The notes under the pieces were generated by a model, which was not told the origin of the DNA, ran no database searches, and saw only the letters and a program-made list of their open reading frames with translations. 64,000 nt of DNA from Pseudoalteromonas luteoviolacea (GTDB lineage: Bacteria > Pseudomonadota > Gammaproteobacteria > Enterobacterales > Alteromonadaceae): contig NZ_CP015411.1 in assembly GCF_001750165.1 (NCBI RefSeq), positions 716,001 to 780,000 of the forward strand, read 5' to 3'. Position 1 is the first letter of the stretch. Each line of letters begins with the position of its first letter. This document shows, piece by piece, positions 54,591 through 63,938 of this stretch. The translations under genes and the position numbers were made by a program.

Positions 54591-57086
54591 ACGCAGTTGC
54601 ATTCTTTCAATCAAGTGCGCCTCTAACCCCAATACAGGCATCATTACATCAGTCACATCTACAACATCACATACACCGTTAACCGACCAAAGCGCTTCCT
54701 CTAGGCCCTTGGCTTTATGCAAAGCATAATGACTGACATAGCGTAACTCATTGGCTAAGTGGTCCATATCAGGACGGCCTGTTTTTGAGACATAGAGGTG
54801 ACAGATAAACAGAATCCCATTTTTGAGTGCTTTTTTAGCAAATAAAAATAGTTGCTCTATCGGTTCACCAAAAGGGATACACTGTGATTTAACGCCATGG
54901 TTTTGCTCATTGATTTGTTTTTCATCAAAGTGAATGAAGAGTGTAAATCTCAGAGGCTTATCTTGTCTGGACTTTTCTTTTAGCAAGTCAGTTAAAGGCT
55001 CTGCAACATAGTTGGTGGGGAAAAGTTTATCAGGAAATAGCAGCTCTAGGCCGTTGTGAGTTGTTAGATGCGGTAACAGGATATTATGAAGGGGAGATGG
55101 GTACAAGCCATGGCCTACCGCTCCAACCTCCATGTGTGATGCTTTTTTATGAAGGTAGAGCGGCAATTGACAAATGCTCTTAGTCACCATATTTCTCAGC
55201 GCAGTGGATAGGCCTGGTATTTTAGGGGCCTCTTCGCTTGGCTGAAGTTTGTCTTTATTGTTATCTATCAGTGCTGTGAAGAACTCCATTGCGGTATGTG
55301 TGGCACCAGCGACTTGTTTTACTTTTAAATTTATTATGGTTTTGGATTTGCTTACGGCCATGATTTCATATCTTAAGCCCGATAAAACATGTTGCTTAGT
55401 TATTTTTTGCAGATCAGGCAAGTCAATCGTGACTAAGTCTCCTTTTGTAATATCCATGGCATTGTCAACTTCAATCTGCAGGCCCATGACAGAGAAATCA
55501 CGGGTATTGCCGTTCACAGACAGGTTATCAGAGATATTTAAGGTAACTGCTGTACGGTATAAAAAGCGTTTATGCGATCTTAAATTGACATACTCTAAAG
55601 CGACTTTTTCCAAAGGTGGAGGATTTTTGGATTTGCCATGACCAAACTCCTTGAGGCGATTGATGCTCTCTTGAGGGTAGGACAACTGATTGCAATGTGA
55701 CTTAAGCTCTGACGTCGTTATTTCTGTCAGTAACATTAAGTGATGCACAGGCTCAATGAGGCCTTGTGCACGAGGTGGGGGACGCTTATTAAGTTTTTCA
55801 ACATTTTTGCCCGCACTTTTTGGGAGTGATAATGGAATAAACGCATCTTCATGGTGGCTCGGCATTAACTGTACTTTAAATACACGCCAGCTATCTTTTT
55901 CGCTACCAAAACCCAAAAATAAGTTCTTTATCTCGGGCTTTTGTTCTAGCTCCCAATCAAATGCAGAGTAAAAATAAATTTTTCCACCATTAGAGTGTGT
56001 GAATGTATAGCAATATGCCTCTTTTACAGGAGCGGACTGCAAGAGTAACTTTTGTAGCCGTTTGTTATTGAAAACACTGTACAAACACGATGCTTTACGT
56101 TCGTCTTCAAAGTAATAATTGATGAAAGCATTGTTCTCATTGGTGAGCACCATACTGGGTAGAAGTAGGTTATTAAGTCGACTGAAGAATACAAAAAGAG
56201 AGCTGACTCTGGGAAGGTAATACTGCTCGTACCCTTTGCAAACAACAGCATCCATGGTGTTGTCTAAGTTAATTTTATAGCGTCGTTTATTACCATGGAT
56301 GAAGCTTTCTAAAAACTCGTCAAATCCAGAGTTATTCTCTACAAAGGTGCGCTTTAAGCGAACATAATTATAATCAGAGTTTGACTCTTCAACGGCGACA
56401 ACTTCGTATTGAATCCCTTCTTTCAAACCTAGTTCAAAATCTTGTTCTAATCCGACTAAACGCAGTGTGATGACATTTTTAGGGTAGACGTTATAGGCTT
56501 TTCCCAGTTTAATTTTTGCGCCGCTCAATGAGATGTCAGAAGTACTTGCTTGAATTGTGGTACCGCTTTTTAACTCAACCGTAATTTTGATAGAGTAGTT
56601 CATGCGCTCTTCAATTCGGCTTTCATAAGAAGCAAACCGAATAAGTTGTGCTTCGTGCTCAAAAACGACTAAAGGTTCAGTGTCATCTTGATCCTGAGCT
56701 TGTTTTTGCATCACCTTGTAATTATTGTCGGTGTGCATGACAGCCTCATAAACGGCCATGGTGTAGTCACCATGTTGGGCTACTTCTCGCTCGAAAACAC
56801 TGATAGCGAGATCATCCATAAAGTGTTGCTTGCCATTATGTTCATATGGTTTTACATCACCAGAGACTTGACCACGCAAATCAATGAAGCGCGCTACTGG
56901 TTGAGATAAGCGCGTCATTTCCATTTTTAATAAGAATTGATCGGGTTTAGTGAGATGTGCGGTCTTTTGTTTGAAGATAAAATCAAAATTTGGATCGCCT
57001 AAATCTCCTTTTAGGTCATTAATAAGGTCTTGATGTAGTTCTAATTTATCTTCACTCATAGCTTTTCGCAGTTTGTCCGCAGACAA
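54561..57086 (-). CDS. Large tandem PilZ-domain protein (probable c-di-GMP receptor)
   Basis: 841 residues, no signal or membrane segment. Two PilZ-type modules: about 149-265 ('RIEERMNYSIKI' then 'DISLSGAKI') and about 498-600 ('RSHKRFLYRTAV' then 'DFSVMGLQI'), each with the RxxxR and D-x-S-x-x-G elements that bind c-di-GMP. The middle (about 270-480) and C-terminal (about 640-841) parts are unassigned. Proteins of this type next to radA are seen in Shewanella and Pseudoalteromonas. Its location beside the pil genes fits a surface-behaviour role, but no direct link is shown. Confidence 0.82.
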   Translation of the reverse strand: MSADKLRKAMSEDKLELHQDLINDLKGDLGDPNFDFIFKQKTAHLTKPDQFLLKMEMTRLSQPVARFIDLRGQVSGDVKPYEHNGKQHFMDDLAISVFEREVAQHGDYTMAVYEAVMHTDNNYKVMQKQAQDQDDTEPLVVFEHEAQLIRFASYESRIEERMNYSIKITVELKSGTTIQASTSDISLSGAKIKLGKAYNVYPKNVITLRLVGLEQDFELGLKEGIQYEVVAVEESNSDYNYVRLKRTFVENNSGFDEFLESFIHGNKRRYKINLDNTMDAVVCKGYEQYYLPRVSSLFVFFSRLNNLLLPSMVLTNENNAFINYYFEDERKASCLYSVFNNKRLQKLLLQSAPVKEAYCYTFTHSNGGKIYFYSAFDWELEQKPEIKNLFLGFGSEKDSWRVFKVQLMPSHHEDAFIPLSLPKSAGKNVEKLNKRPPPRAQGLIEPVHHLMLLTEITTSELKSHCNQLSYPQESINRLKEFGHGKSKNPPPLEKVALEYVNLRSHKRFLYRTAVTLNISDNLSVNGNTRDFSVMGLQIEVDNAMDITKGDLVTIDLPDLQKITKQHVLSGLRYEIMAVSKSKTIINLKVKQVAGATHTAMEFFTALIDNNKDKLQPSEEAPKIPGLSTALRNMVTKSICQLPLYLHKKASHMEVGAVGHGLYPSPLHNILLPHLTTHNGLELLFPDKLFPTNYVAEPLTDLLKEKSRQDKPLRFTLFIHFDEKQINEQNHGVKSQCIPFGEPIEQLFLFAKKALKNGILFICHLYVSKTGRPDMDHLANELRYVSHYALHKAKGLEEALWSVNGVCDVVDVTDVMMPVLGLEAHLIERMQLRKKEWLTKHF

Positions 57087-57198
57087 TGTCTCATTGTTAT
57101 TATTTCAGCCTTCGCCAATTTTATGTCAGTATAGCTACATTATTAACTTGTAGCTTAACTGGGTTTTCCATTTAAGCAATAACTATGCCTTGATATAT

Positions 57199-58569
57199 AT
57201 GGGAAAAAAGAAAACCGCATTTGTATGTAGTGATTGTGGAGCGGAATTTGCTCGTTGGCAAGGGCAATGTTCTGAATGTAAAGCTTGGAACACCGTAACA
57301 GAGTTTCGTGTACCTTCTGTAAAAGCTGCGCCACGCAGTGCAGGAACAACGGGTTACGCTGGCGTTGTCGAAGCAAAAATACAGACATTAGACGAAGTTA
57401 ATCTAGAATCTTTACCAAGATTTTCAACTGGGTTCAAAGAGTTTGACCGTGTGCTAGGGGGAGGAGTTGTCCCTGGAAGTGCCATTTTGATCGGCGGTGA
57501 GCCAGGCGCGGGTAAAAGTACACTGTTATTGCAAACGATGTGTTTGCTCGCGCAATCTATGCCAACATTATATGTCACCGGTGAAGAGTCATTACAACAG
57601 GTTGCTATGCGTGCAAAGCGATTGGGGTTGCCAACAGACAAGTTAAAGACACTTGCTGAGACCAATGTCGAAACGATTTGCCAACTAGCGCTGCGGGAAA
57701 AGCCTGCCATCATGGTGATTGACTCTATTCAGGTGATGCATATGACGGATGTCCAATCAGCACCAGGGAGTGTGTCACAGGTGCGAGAAAGTGCTGCTTA
57801 CCTCACGCGTTTCGCAAAACAAAACCAAGTTGCGATCATCATGGTAGGTCATGTGACTAAAGACGGCACTCTTGCTGGTCCTAAAGTGTTAGAGCATTGT
57901 ATTGATTGCTCTATTTTACTTGAAGGGAGTAGTGATAGCCGTTTTAGAACGTTACGTGGCAATAAAAACCGCTTTGGCGCTGTCAATGAGCTGGGTGTCT
58001 TTGCGATGACAGGGCAGGGACTCAAAGAAGTTAATAACCCTTCGGCTATTTTCCTAAACCGAGGTGAAGAGCAAACACCCGGTTCGTTGGTTATGGTGAT
58101 TTGGGAGGGAACTCGGCCATTGCTGGTAGAGGTTCAAGCGCTGGTTGATTATTCTCAGTTAGCAAATCCTCGGCGTGTGACAGTTGGTCTAGAGCAAAAC
58201 CGGCTTGCGATGTTGTTGGCGGTCCTACATCGTCATGGCGGCTTACAGGTTGCTGATCAGGATGTTTTTGTCAATGTAGTTGGCGGTGTAAAAGTGAATG
58301 AAACCAGTGCAGATTTGGCTTTGATCACAGCTCTAGTATCCAGTTTTAAAAATTATGCGTTAGATAAACAACTAGTGGTATTTGGTGAGGTTGGTCTCGG
58401 GGGGGAGATACGCCCTGTGCCAAGTGGTCAAGAAAGGCTTCGAGAAGCTGCCAAACATGGCTTTAAACGTGCTATTGTACCAGTCGCTAATAAACCTAAA
58501 GAAGATATCGAAGGGATGGAAGTCATTGGTGTTTCCAGCTTAAACGATGCATTACAAGCGCTATTTTAA
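57199..58569 (+). CDS. radA: DNA repair protein RadA (Sms)
   Basis: 456 residues. N-terminal zinc finger (Cys-x2-Cys...Cys-x2-Cys: 'VCSDCGAE', 'QCSECKAWN'), RecA-like core with Walker A 'GGEPGAGKST' and the RadA-specific 'KNRFG', C-terminal Lon-like domain ('VFGEVGLGGEIRPV'). Drives branch migration in recombination repair. The start at 57199 fits the family ('GKKKTAFVC'); three extra residues are in frame upstream. Followed by a DUF945-like gene after nine bases. Confidence 0.96.
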   Translation: MGKKKTAFVCSDCGAEFARWQGQCSECKAWNTVTEFRVPSVKAAPRSAGTTGYAGVVEAKIQTLDEVNLESLPRFSTGFKEFDRVLGGGVVPGSAILIGGEPGAGKSTLLLQTMCLLAQSMPTLYVTGEESLQQVAMRAKRLGLPTDKLKTLAETNVETICQLALREKPAIMVIDSIQVMHMTDVQSAPGSVSQVRESAAYLTRFAKQNQVAIIMVGHVTKDGTLAGPKVLEHCIDCSILLEGSSDSRFRTLRGNKNRFGAVNELGVFAMTGQGLKEVNNPSAIFLNRGEEQTPGSLVMVIWEGTRPLLVEVQALVDYSQLANPRRVTVGLEQNRLAMLLAVLHRHGGLQVADQDVFVNVVGGVKVNETSADLALITALVSSFKNYALDKQLVVFGEVGLGGEIRPVPSGQERLREAAKHGFKRAIVPVANKPKEDIEGMEVIGVSSLNDALQALF

Positions 58570-58578
58570 GGAATTACT

Positions 58579-59502
58579 ATGAATAAAGCGGCTCTCACAG
58601 GCGTTGCTCTTGCTGTTGCAGGCGGCGTGGCAGGTGTAAACTGGTATGCAAATAAAACTGCAAGCGAAGTAGTTGAAAAGCAGATACAACAGTTTTCTGA
58701 GCAAACAGGCTTAACCGTGAGTTATCAAACTGTAGATTACAGCCTATTGAGCAATACGATAGTGTTGGAACAAATTTCATTTAAGGAACAGGCAACAGCT
58801 CAAGGGTTGGTAGAAATTGATAGGTTTTCTTTGAAAGGCTATGAAGAAGGCAAGATAAGCCCTTTGACTGAACTTCAGGTTCATGGTTTGTCATTGGCCC
58901 CTGAGTTTAAAGCCAACTCTGTTGAGGTGATACCGTCTATATTATCGAATGCGAAATATAACCTCATTTCTTCCATGCGATATGATGAGTCTAGCGGTGA
59001 TAGTCAATTTGCACTGGATATGTCGGCAGAACAAGTGATGAGCTTTGGTATGAATATAGCGCTGACAAACAGCCGAGAATTTATGGAGCTTCAGCGTGAT
59101 ATTCAACAAATGCATGATCAAGGTGAGATGACTCTGGAAGCTGAATTGCAAATGCAGAGTAAAATGATCACCACTATGCAGGCTTTACAGCCAGTTGATA
59201 TGTCCTTTTCCTTGAAAAATGAAGGTGAGTTAAAAGCACTTGTTGACGGAGAATTACAAAAAAATGGACTTAATCACGAGCAATTAAAGGCGATGTTAGC
59301 GATGCAAATGGAAAATGTGCCTGCAAGCGACAAGGCGAAGCAAGCGATTCAATCATTCATCGCAGGGTTGTCTTCACTAGAGGTGAGCATGCAGTTCCCT
59401 GAAAATACAAGTTTCATGCAGCTAGGGTTACAGCTTCAGCCTCTGGCCGCTAACCCGCAGGCATTAGAAGAGTTTTTAAAACTTGAAATTGTTGGCAGTT
59501 AG
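58579..59502 (+). CDS. DUF945/YdgA-like hypothetical protein
   Basis: 307 residues. Signal-anchor-like N-terminus (1-22, 'ALTGVALAVAGGVAGVNWYA'), then a beta-rich body with 'VSYQTVDYSLLSNTIVLEQISF', similar to the N-terminal repeat of YdgA proteins. Periplasmic side expected. Shorter than YdgA (about 500 residues). Downstream of radA in the same operon; function unknown. Confidence 0.72.
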   Translation: MNKAALTGVALAVAGGVAGVNWYANKTASEVVEKQIQQFSEQTGLTVSYQTVDYSLLSNTIVLEQISFKEQATAQGLVEIDRFSLKGYEEGKISPLTELQVHGLSLAPEFKANSVEVIPSILSNAKYNLISSMRYDESSGDSQFALDMSAEQVMSFGMNIALTNSREFMELQRDIQQMHDQGEMTLEAELQMQSKMITTMQALQPVDMSFSLKNEGELKALVDGELQKNGLNHEQLKAMLAMQMENVPASDKAKQAIQSFIAGLSSLEVSMQFPENTSFMQLGLQLQPLAANPQALEEFLKLEIVGS

Positions 59503-59513
59503 TAATTGGCAAT

Positions 59514-59543
59514 AAAAAAGGCGAGGAAAACCTCGCCTTTTTT
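59514..59543. terminator. Bidirectional intrinsic terminator
   Basis: AAAAAAGGCGAGG (59514-59526), loop AAAA, CCTCGCCTTTTTT (59531-59543): perfect 13-bp stem with T/A tracts both ways. Ends the radA operon and the convergent mepM-like gene. Confidence 0.93.
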
Positions 59544-59558
59544 GTGCTTGAATTTTGT

Positions 59559-60896
59559 CTATTTGTCATTTAGAGCAAGCATTAACTCACGTTTGCGCTC
59601 CAATCGTACCAACATCTGATCTGCTAGCGGTTTGAACTTTGCAAGTTCTTGCTTTGGTAGCGATAACGATTTAGGCAGTTTAACTGTTCTTGGGTTGCGA
59701 TGTGTACCGTCTACCAAAAACTCATAGTGTAAATGTGGTCCTGTGACACGCCCTGTTGCACCAACTGTACCTATTTTATGCCCCTGCTTAACTTTTTGCC
59801 CTGTTTTTACATGTAGTTTATGCAAGTGAAGATATTTAGTTGTGTACTGGCTGCCGTGTTCAATAAAGACGTAATTACCGTTGAGGCGGTTAAAGCCTGC
59901 TTTTGTTACTCGGCCATTACCCGCAGCAACGACTGGGGTGCCTACTTTAGCGGCATAATCGATACCTCGGTGTGGGCGCACTTGTTTGGTCACAGGGTGT
60001 AATCTACGCGGGTTGAAATTAGAACTAATATATTTAAAGTTAACTGGTGCACGTAAGAAGGCTTTTTTCATGCTACGGCCCTCGGGTGTATAAAACTCAC
60101 CATTGGTGTGCCTGATTGCCGTATAGCGGTCGCCTTGGTTCATAAACTCTGCGGCAATGATCTTTCCATTACCAATCTCCTCACCATCAACATAGTGAGA
60201 CTCATAGACCAAAGTAAAGGTATCACCTTCACGAATGTCATTGGCAAAGTCAACATCCCAACCAAAAATATTAGCAAAGTTCATTATTTGTCTTTGCGTC
60301 AACCCAGCAGAGATGCCCGCAGTCCAAAAGCTTGAGCGTATCTTACCACCGGCTGTTTTTTCGCGTGTTTCAATTTCTTTGCTGGTAATCTGAGTTGCAT
60401 ATTTACCATCTTCAGTGCGAGTAACATAAAGCGTATCGGTTTTGGAAAGCACATATTTAAGTTGTGCAAGATTCCCTTGTGTGTCGTTCGCAAAGCTGAG
60501 AGTTTCACCCGGATGGATCTTTGTTAGCTTGCGGGTCTCTTCATTGGTATTGACTAAATTATGCAATGTCTGTGCTGAGTAACCCGCCCGTTTAAATAAA
60601 ACGGCGAGACTGTCACCGGCGCGAACTTTGTGGTCTGCATAATCATAAGTAACTGTATTTTCTTGTTCTTTTGTTTCTTCAACTGCTTCGCTTAAAGTCG
60701 TCAGCAGTTCTGGTTGTTGTTCTTCAACTTTAATTGGAAGTTCATAGCGCTTGCCAACTTCTAATGCATCATCTTTATGATCTTTAGATGCAGTGGCTTT
60801 TTCTGAGGGCAGCAAGGCTATCCCAACCATTGCAGCTAACAAGCCGACAATAAGCATTTTGTGTTTTTTGGGAAGCTTATTTACTGCAGGTACCAT
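59559..60896 (-). CDS. mepM: M23 peptidoglycan DD-endopeptidase (MepM/YebA-like)
   Basis: 445 residues. N-terminal membrane anchor (about 13-30), OapA/LysM-like region (about 90-165, 'VRAGDSLAVLFKRAGYSAQTLHNLV'), C-terminal M23/lysostaphin domain with metal ligands in 'RPHRGIDYAA' (about 308-317) and 'GPHLHYEF' (about 384-391). Cleaves D-Ala-mDAP crosslinks for wall growth. Divergent from tyrS. Confidence 0.93.
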   Translation of the reverse strand: MVPAVNKLPKKHKMLIVGLLAAMVGIALLPSEKATASKDHKDDALEVGKRYELPIKVEEQQPELLTTLSEAVEETKEQENTVTYDYADHKVRAGDSLAVLFKRAGYSAQTLHNLVNTNEETRKLTKIHPGETLSFANDTQGNLAQLKYVLSKTDTLYVTRTEDGKYATQITSKEIETREKTAGGKIRSSFWTAGISAGLTQRQIMNFANIFGWDVDFANDIREGDTFTLVYESHYVDGEEIGNGKIIAAEFMNQGDRYTAIRHTNGEFYTPEGRSMKKAFLRAPVNFKYISSNFNPRRLHPVTKQVRPHRGIDYAAKVGTPVVAAGNGRVTKAGFNRLNGNYVFIEHGSQYTTKYLHLHKLHVKTGQKVKQGHKIGTVGATGRVTGPHLHYEFLVDGTHRNPRTVKLPKSLSLPKQELAKFKPLADQMLVRLERKRELMLALNDK

Positions 60897-61044
60897 AACG
60901 TGCCTTTTTCGCTGTCAAGAAATTTTATGAATAATAGTGCAGCATATACGTAATAAAGCGTTAATACCAGTATTTTGTGCATTTAAACTCCGTGCAATAT
61001 AGGCTAGAATCGAGCGATAAACTGAATATTGTGTTGGAGTGATA

Positions 61045-62247
61045 ATGGTGGACATTGAAACTGCATTTGCTGAAATTAAGCGCGGTGCAGAAGACATATT
61101 GATTGAAGATGAACTGAAAGAGAAGTTAAAGTCAGGTAAAAAGCTGCGTATTAAAGCTGGATTTGATCCAACAGCGCCTGATTTGCATTTAGGCCACACA
61201 GTACTAATTAATAAATTAAAAACTTTCCAAGATTTAGGTCATGAGGTCATTTTCTTAATTGGTGATTTCACAGGAATGATTGGTGACCCTACGGGAAAAA
61301 ATGTCACTCGTAAGCCGCTTACCCGTGAAGACGTACTTGCCAACGCAGAAACCTATAAAGAGCAAGTATTTAAAATCCTTGATCCAGCCAAAACAACGGT
61401 TGCGTTTAATTCTCAGTGGATGGAGAAATTAAGCAGTGCGGACATGATTAAGCTTGCATCACGTCAAACTGTTGCTCGTATGCTAGAGCGTGATGATTTT
61501 AAAAAGCGTTATGCTGGCGGCCAAGCAATTGCAATACACGAATTCTTATATCCATTAGTTCAAGGGTGGGATTCTGTTGCTTTGGAGGCGGATGTTGAGC
61601 TTGGTGGTACTGATCAACGCTTTAATCTATTGATGGGCAGAGAGTTACAAAAAGAAGAAGGGCAAAAGCCGCAAACAGTTCTGATGATGCCTCTGTTAGA
61701 GGGAACTGATGGCGTGCAAAAAATGTCTAAGTCATTGGGTAACTATATTGGTATTACGGATGCACCAACAGAAATGTTCGGTAAGGTGATGTCTATTTCG
61801 GATGACTTAATGTGGCGTTACTATGAGCTGCTAAGTGCTAAGTCATTATCAGAAATTGACGGGTTGAGAGAAGAAGTTACTGCGGGTCGTAACCCACGTG
61901 ATATTAAAATTGACTTTGCCAAAGAGATGATTGCTCGTTTCCACAGTGAAGATGACGCACAAGCTGCGCATCAAGACTTTATCAAGCGCTTCCAAAAGAA
62001 CGCTCTACCTGATGATATTCCTGAAGTATCAATTAGCATCGAAGGTGACACAACTTTTATTGCTAACTTATTAAAAGAGGCTGGCCTTGTAGCAAGTACT
62101 TCAGAAGCGATGCGCATGATCAAACAAGGTGCAGTAAAGCTTAACGGTGAAGAGAAAATCACTGACACTAAATTAGAAGTGTCTAAAGGTACCACAGAAA
62201 TTTACCAAGTTGGCAAGCGTAAATTTGCTAAAGTAACGGTAAACTAA
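61045..62247 (+). CDS. tyrS: Tyrosyl-tRNA synthetase (TyrZ-type)
   Basis: 400 residues. The start at 61045 is chosen from GGAG (61036-61039) five bases upstream. Class I signatures 'HLGH' (48-51) and 'KMSKS' (226-230); C-terminal S4 domain (about 335-398). The KMSKS form and short length put it in the TyrZ/TyrS2 branch rather than the E. coli TyrS branch (KFGKT). It charges tRNA-Tyr. Single gene ended by a shared hairpin. Confidence 0.96.
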   Translation: MVDIETAFAEIKRGAEDILIEDELKEKLKSGKKLRIKAGFDPTAPDLHLGHTVLINKLKTFQDLGHEVIFLIGDFTGMIGDPTGKNVTRKPLTREDVLANAETYKEQVFKILDPAKTTVAFNSQWMEKLSSADMIKLASRQTVARMLERDDFKKRYAGGQAIAIHEFLYPLVQGWDSVALEADVELGGTDQRFNLLMGRELQKEEGQKPQTVLMMPLLEGTDGVQKMSKSLGNYIGITDAPTEMFGKVMSISDDLMWRYYELLSAKSLSEIDGLREEVTAGRNPRDIKIDFAKEMIARFHSEDDAQAAHQDFIKRFQKNALPDDIPEVSISIEGDTTFIANLLKEAGLVASTSEAMRMIKQGAVKLNGEEKITDTKLEVSKGTTEIYQVGKRKFAKVTVN

Positions 62248-62259
62248 TCGCCAAACTTG

Positions 62260-62289
62260 ATAGCCAAGTAGCAGTTGCTATTTGGCTAT
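62260..62289. terminator. Hairpin shared by tyrS and the CbiB-like gene
   Basis: ATAGCCAAGTAGCA (62260-62273) and TGCTATTTGGCTAT (62276-62289): 14 pairs with one G-U. It overlaps the CbiB-like stop codon. T-poor tails, but a very stable bidirectional stem. Confidence 0.65.
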
Positions 62290-63230
62290 ATTAAGTTAAG
62301 CGCAAACCAAATTAACACAGTTAAACCTAACCAAAATAGTCTCATACTGCCTAATAGCTTTAGCATGTGCTGAATATCTTCAAGTTCAGGCTGCCTATCA
62401 CTACCTATCCTGATGTTGTCAAAACGTTCGCTGATGTAAAACCTTGGTCCTGCAAGTTGTACATGTAAATTGGCTGCAAACAATGCCATTATCCAGCCTG
62501 AATTTTTATTTATATAGTGCTGTGCATAGTGTTTTAGGTAGTGCTTTGTTTTAGCTAAATTTTGTGTGAGTGCCATGATTAATACAAAGCCTCGCAATGG
62601 AAGCCATTCGAGTATATATATTGAGCGCTGCACTGGGCGCATAAATGGATGATTTGCGCCTAACTGTTGACGCCAGCTCTGATCGCAAAGTAACAAAAGT
62701 TTATAGGTAAGTGCGAAATAGGGGCCTGCTGCAACATAAAAAATCGTAATAAGATAAAAATGACGTACCGTATTAAGGGCAAGTGAGTCTAAGCAAGCTT
62801 TAATGATCCCGACCTCAGATAACTTATCAGTATCTCTAATTACAATGCTTTTTAGCAGTTGCTTTGCAGAGCCTTTTTGGCCTTGAGATAGGAGTTTTGC
62901 GATTCGCTGAGCACGTGTTTCAAAGTGAGTATCCAAGCACAAAAATAAGATTAAACCGCCAAACCATTGCGGATAGAAAGAAATATAGGATAAGAAATAA
63001 AGCAAAACAACCACGGTAATTGTCGGTAAAAAGCAAGCAAGCGTACCTGAAAGGAAATGTTGAGCGTCAGAGTTTTTTTTACTTACGACCCGTTTAGCTA
63101 AATTACTGGTGAGCAGAGAAAAGATTGTATTGGGGTGATAGAGCTTTGACAGTTTCAGGCTAAATGCACATATCAAGGCTAGGCAGAAGATAAGCAAGCC
63201 CTCTTGGGCTTGCAAGAAGCTCAGTGTCAC
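62286..63230 (-). CDS. CbiB/CobD-like membrane protein
   Basis: 314 residues with four to five membrane helices. It resembles the cobalamin-biosynthesis CbiB family (adenosylcobinamide-phosphate synthase) in the spacing 'HFETRAQRIAKLLSQGQKGSAKQLLKSIVIRDTDKLSEVGIIKACLDSLALN', but no cobalamin genes adjoin it. GTG start immediately after the mtnN stop, so the two are translationally coupled. Linkage to mtnN is seen in Vibrio-type genomes too. True activity unknown. Confidence 0.68.
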   Translation of the reverse strand: MTLSFLQAQEGLLIFCLALICAFSLKLSKLYHPNTIFSLLTSNLAKRVVSKKNSDAQHFLSGTLACFLPTITVVVLLYFLSYISFYPQWFGGLILFLCLDTHFETRAQRIAKLLSQGQKGSAKQLLKSIVIRDTDKLSEVGIIKACLDSLALNTVRHFYLITIFYVAAGPYFALTYKLLLLCDQSWRQQLGANHPFMRPVQRSIYILEWLPLRGFVLIMALTQNLAKTKHYLKHYAQHYINKNSGWIMALFAANLHVQLAGPRFYISERFDNIRIGSDRQPELEDIQHMLKLLGSMRLFWLGLTVLIWFALNLI

Positions 63231-63938
63231 TTACAGACTTACCTGTTGTAGGTTTTCAAGTAAAGCCACTACTAATTTTGATGAGTTGACCGAAGCGACT
63301 TCTAAATATTCATCAAATGATTGTGGAGACTCTTTTCCTGCAATGTCTGATAACGAGCGGATCACAACAAATGGTGTGTTGAGCACGTGACATGCTTGTG
63401 CAATCGCAGCGCCTTCCATTTCAACCGCTAACATGTTGGGGAAATCTTGACGAGTTTTTTCAATGCGCACAGGATCACACATGAAAGAATCACCAGTACA
63501 AATTTGGCCTACCATTGTTTGAATATCACCGACGGCATGAATACTTGCTTCAGACGCTTTGATTAGTGCAGGGTGTGCTTCAAAGCCTGCTGGCATTTGT
63601 GGTACTTGGCCAATTTCATATCCAAATGCAGTTACATCTACATCATGATGACGTACTTCGCTAGAAATCACCACGTCACCTACGTTGAGTGATGGCTCAA
63701 ACCCGCCTGCAGAGCCAGTGTTAATCACGCAGTCTGGTGTAAAGTTATCGATAAGCAATGTGGTCGCAACTGTTGCCGCAACTTTACCAATACCTGATTG
63801 AACCAGTGTTACTTCGTGGCCACCAAGCTCGCCAGTGTAAAATGTGAATCCACCTTTAGTCAGAGTTTTAGGTGATTGCATTGTGTCACGTAAAATCGTA
63901 ACTTCTTGCTCCATAGCACCGATAATGCCAATTTTCAT
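63231..63938 (-). CDS. mtnN: 5'-methylthioadenosine/S-adenosylhomocysteine nucleosidase
   Basis: 235 residues. 'GIIGAMEQEVTIL', 'VINTGSAGGFEP', 'VEMEGAAIAQ' and 'VIRSLSDIAGKES' cover the substrate glutamate and the catalytic Asp. Hydrolyses MTA, SAH and 5'-deoxyadenosine; needed for methyl recycling and autoinducer-2 precursors. First gene of a two-gene unit with the CbiB-like gene; about 60 bases of upstream region are in the window. Confidence 0.97.
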   Translation of the reverse strand: MKIGIIGAMEQEVTILRDTMQSPKTLTKGGFTFYTGELGGHEVTLVQSGIGKVAATVATTLLIDNFTPDCVINTGSAGGFEPSLNVGDVVISSEVRHHDVDVTAFGYEIGQVPQMPAGFEAHPALIKASEASIHAVGDIQTMVGQICTGDSFMCDPVRIEKTRQDFPNMLAVEMEGAAIAQACHVLNTPFVVIRSLSDIAGKESPQSFDEYLEVASVNSSKLVVALLENLQQVSL

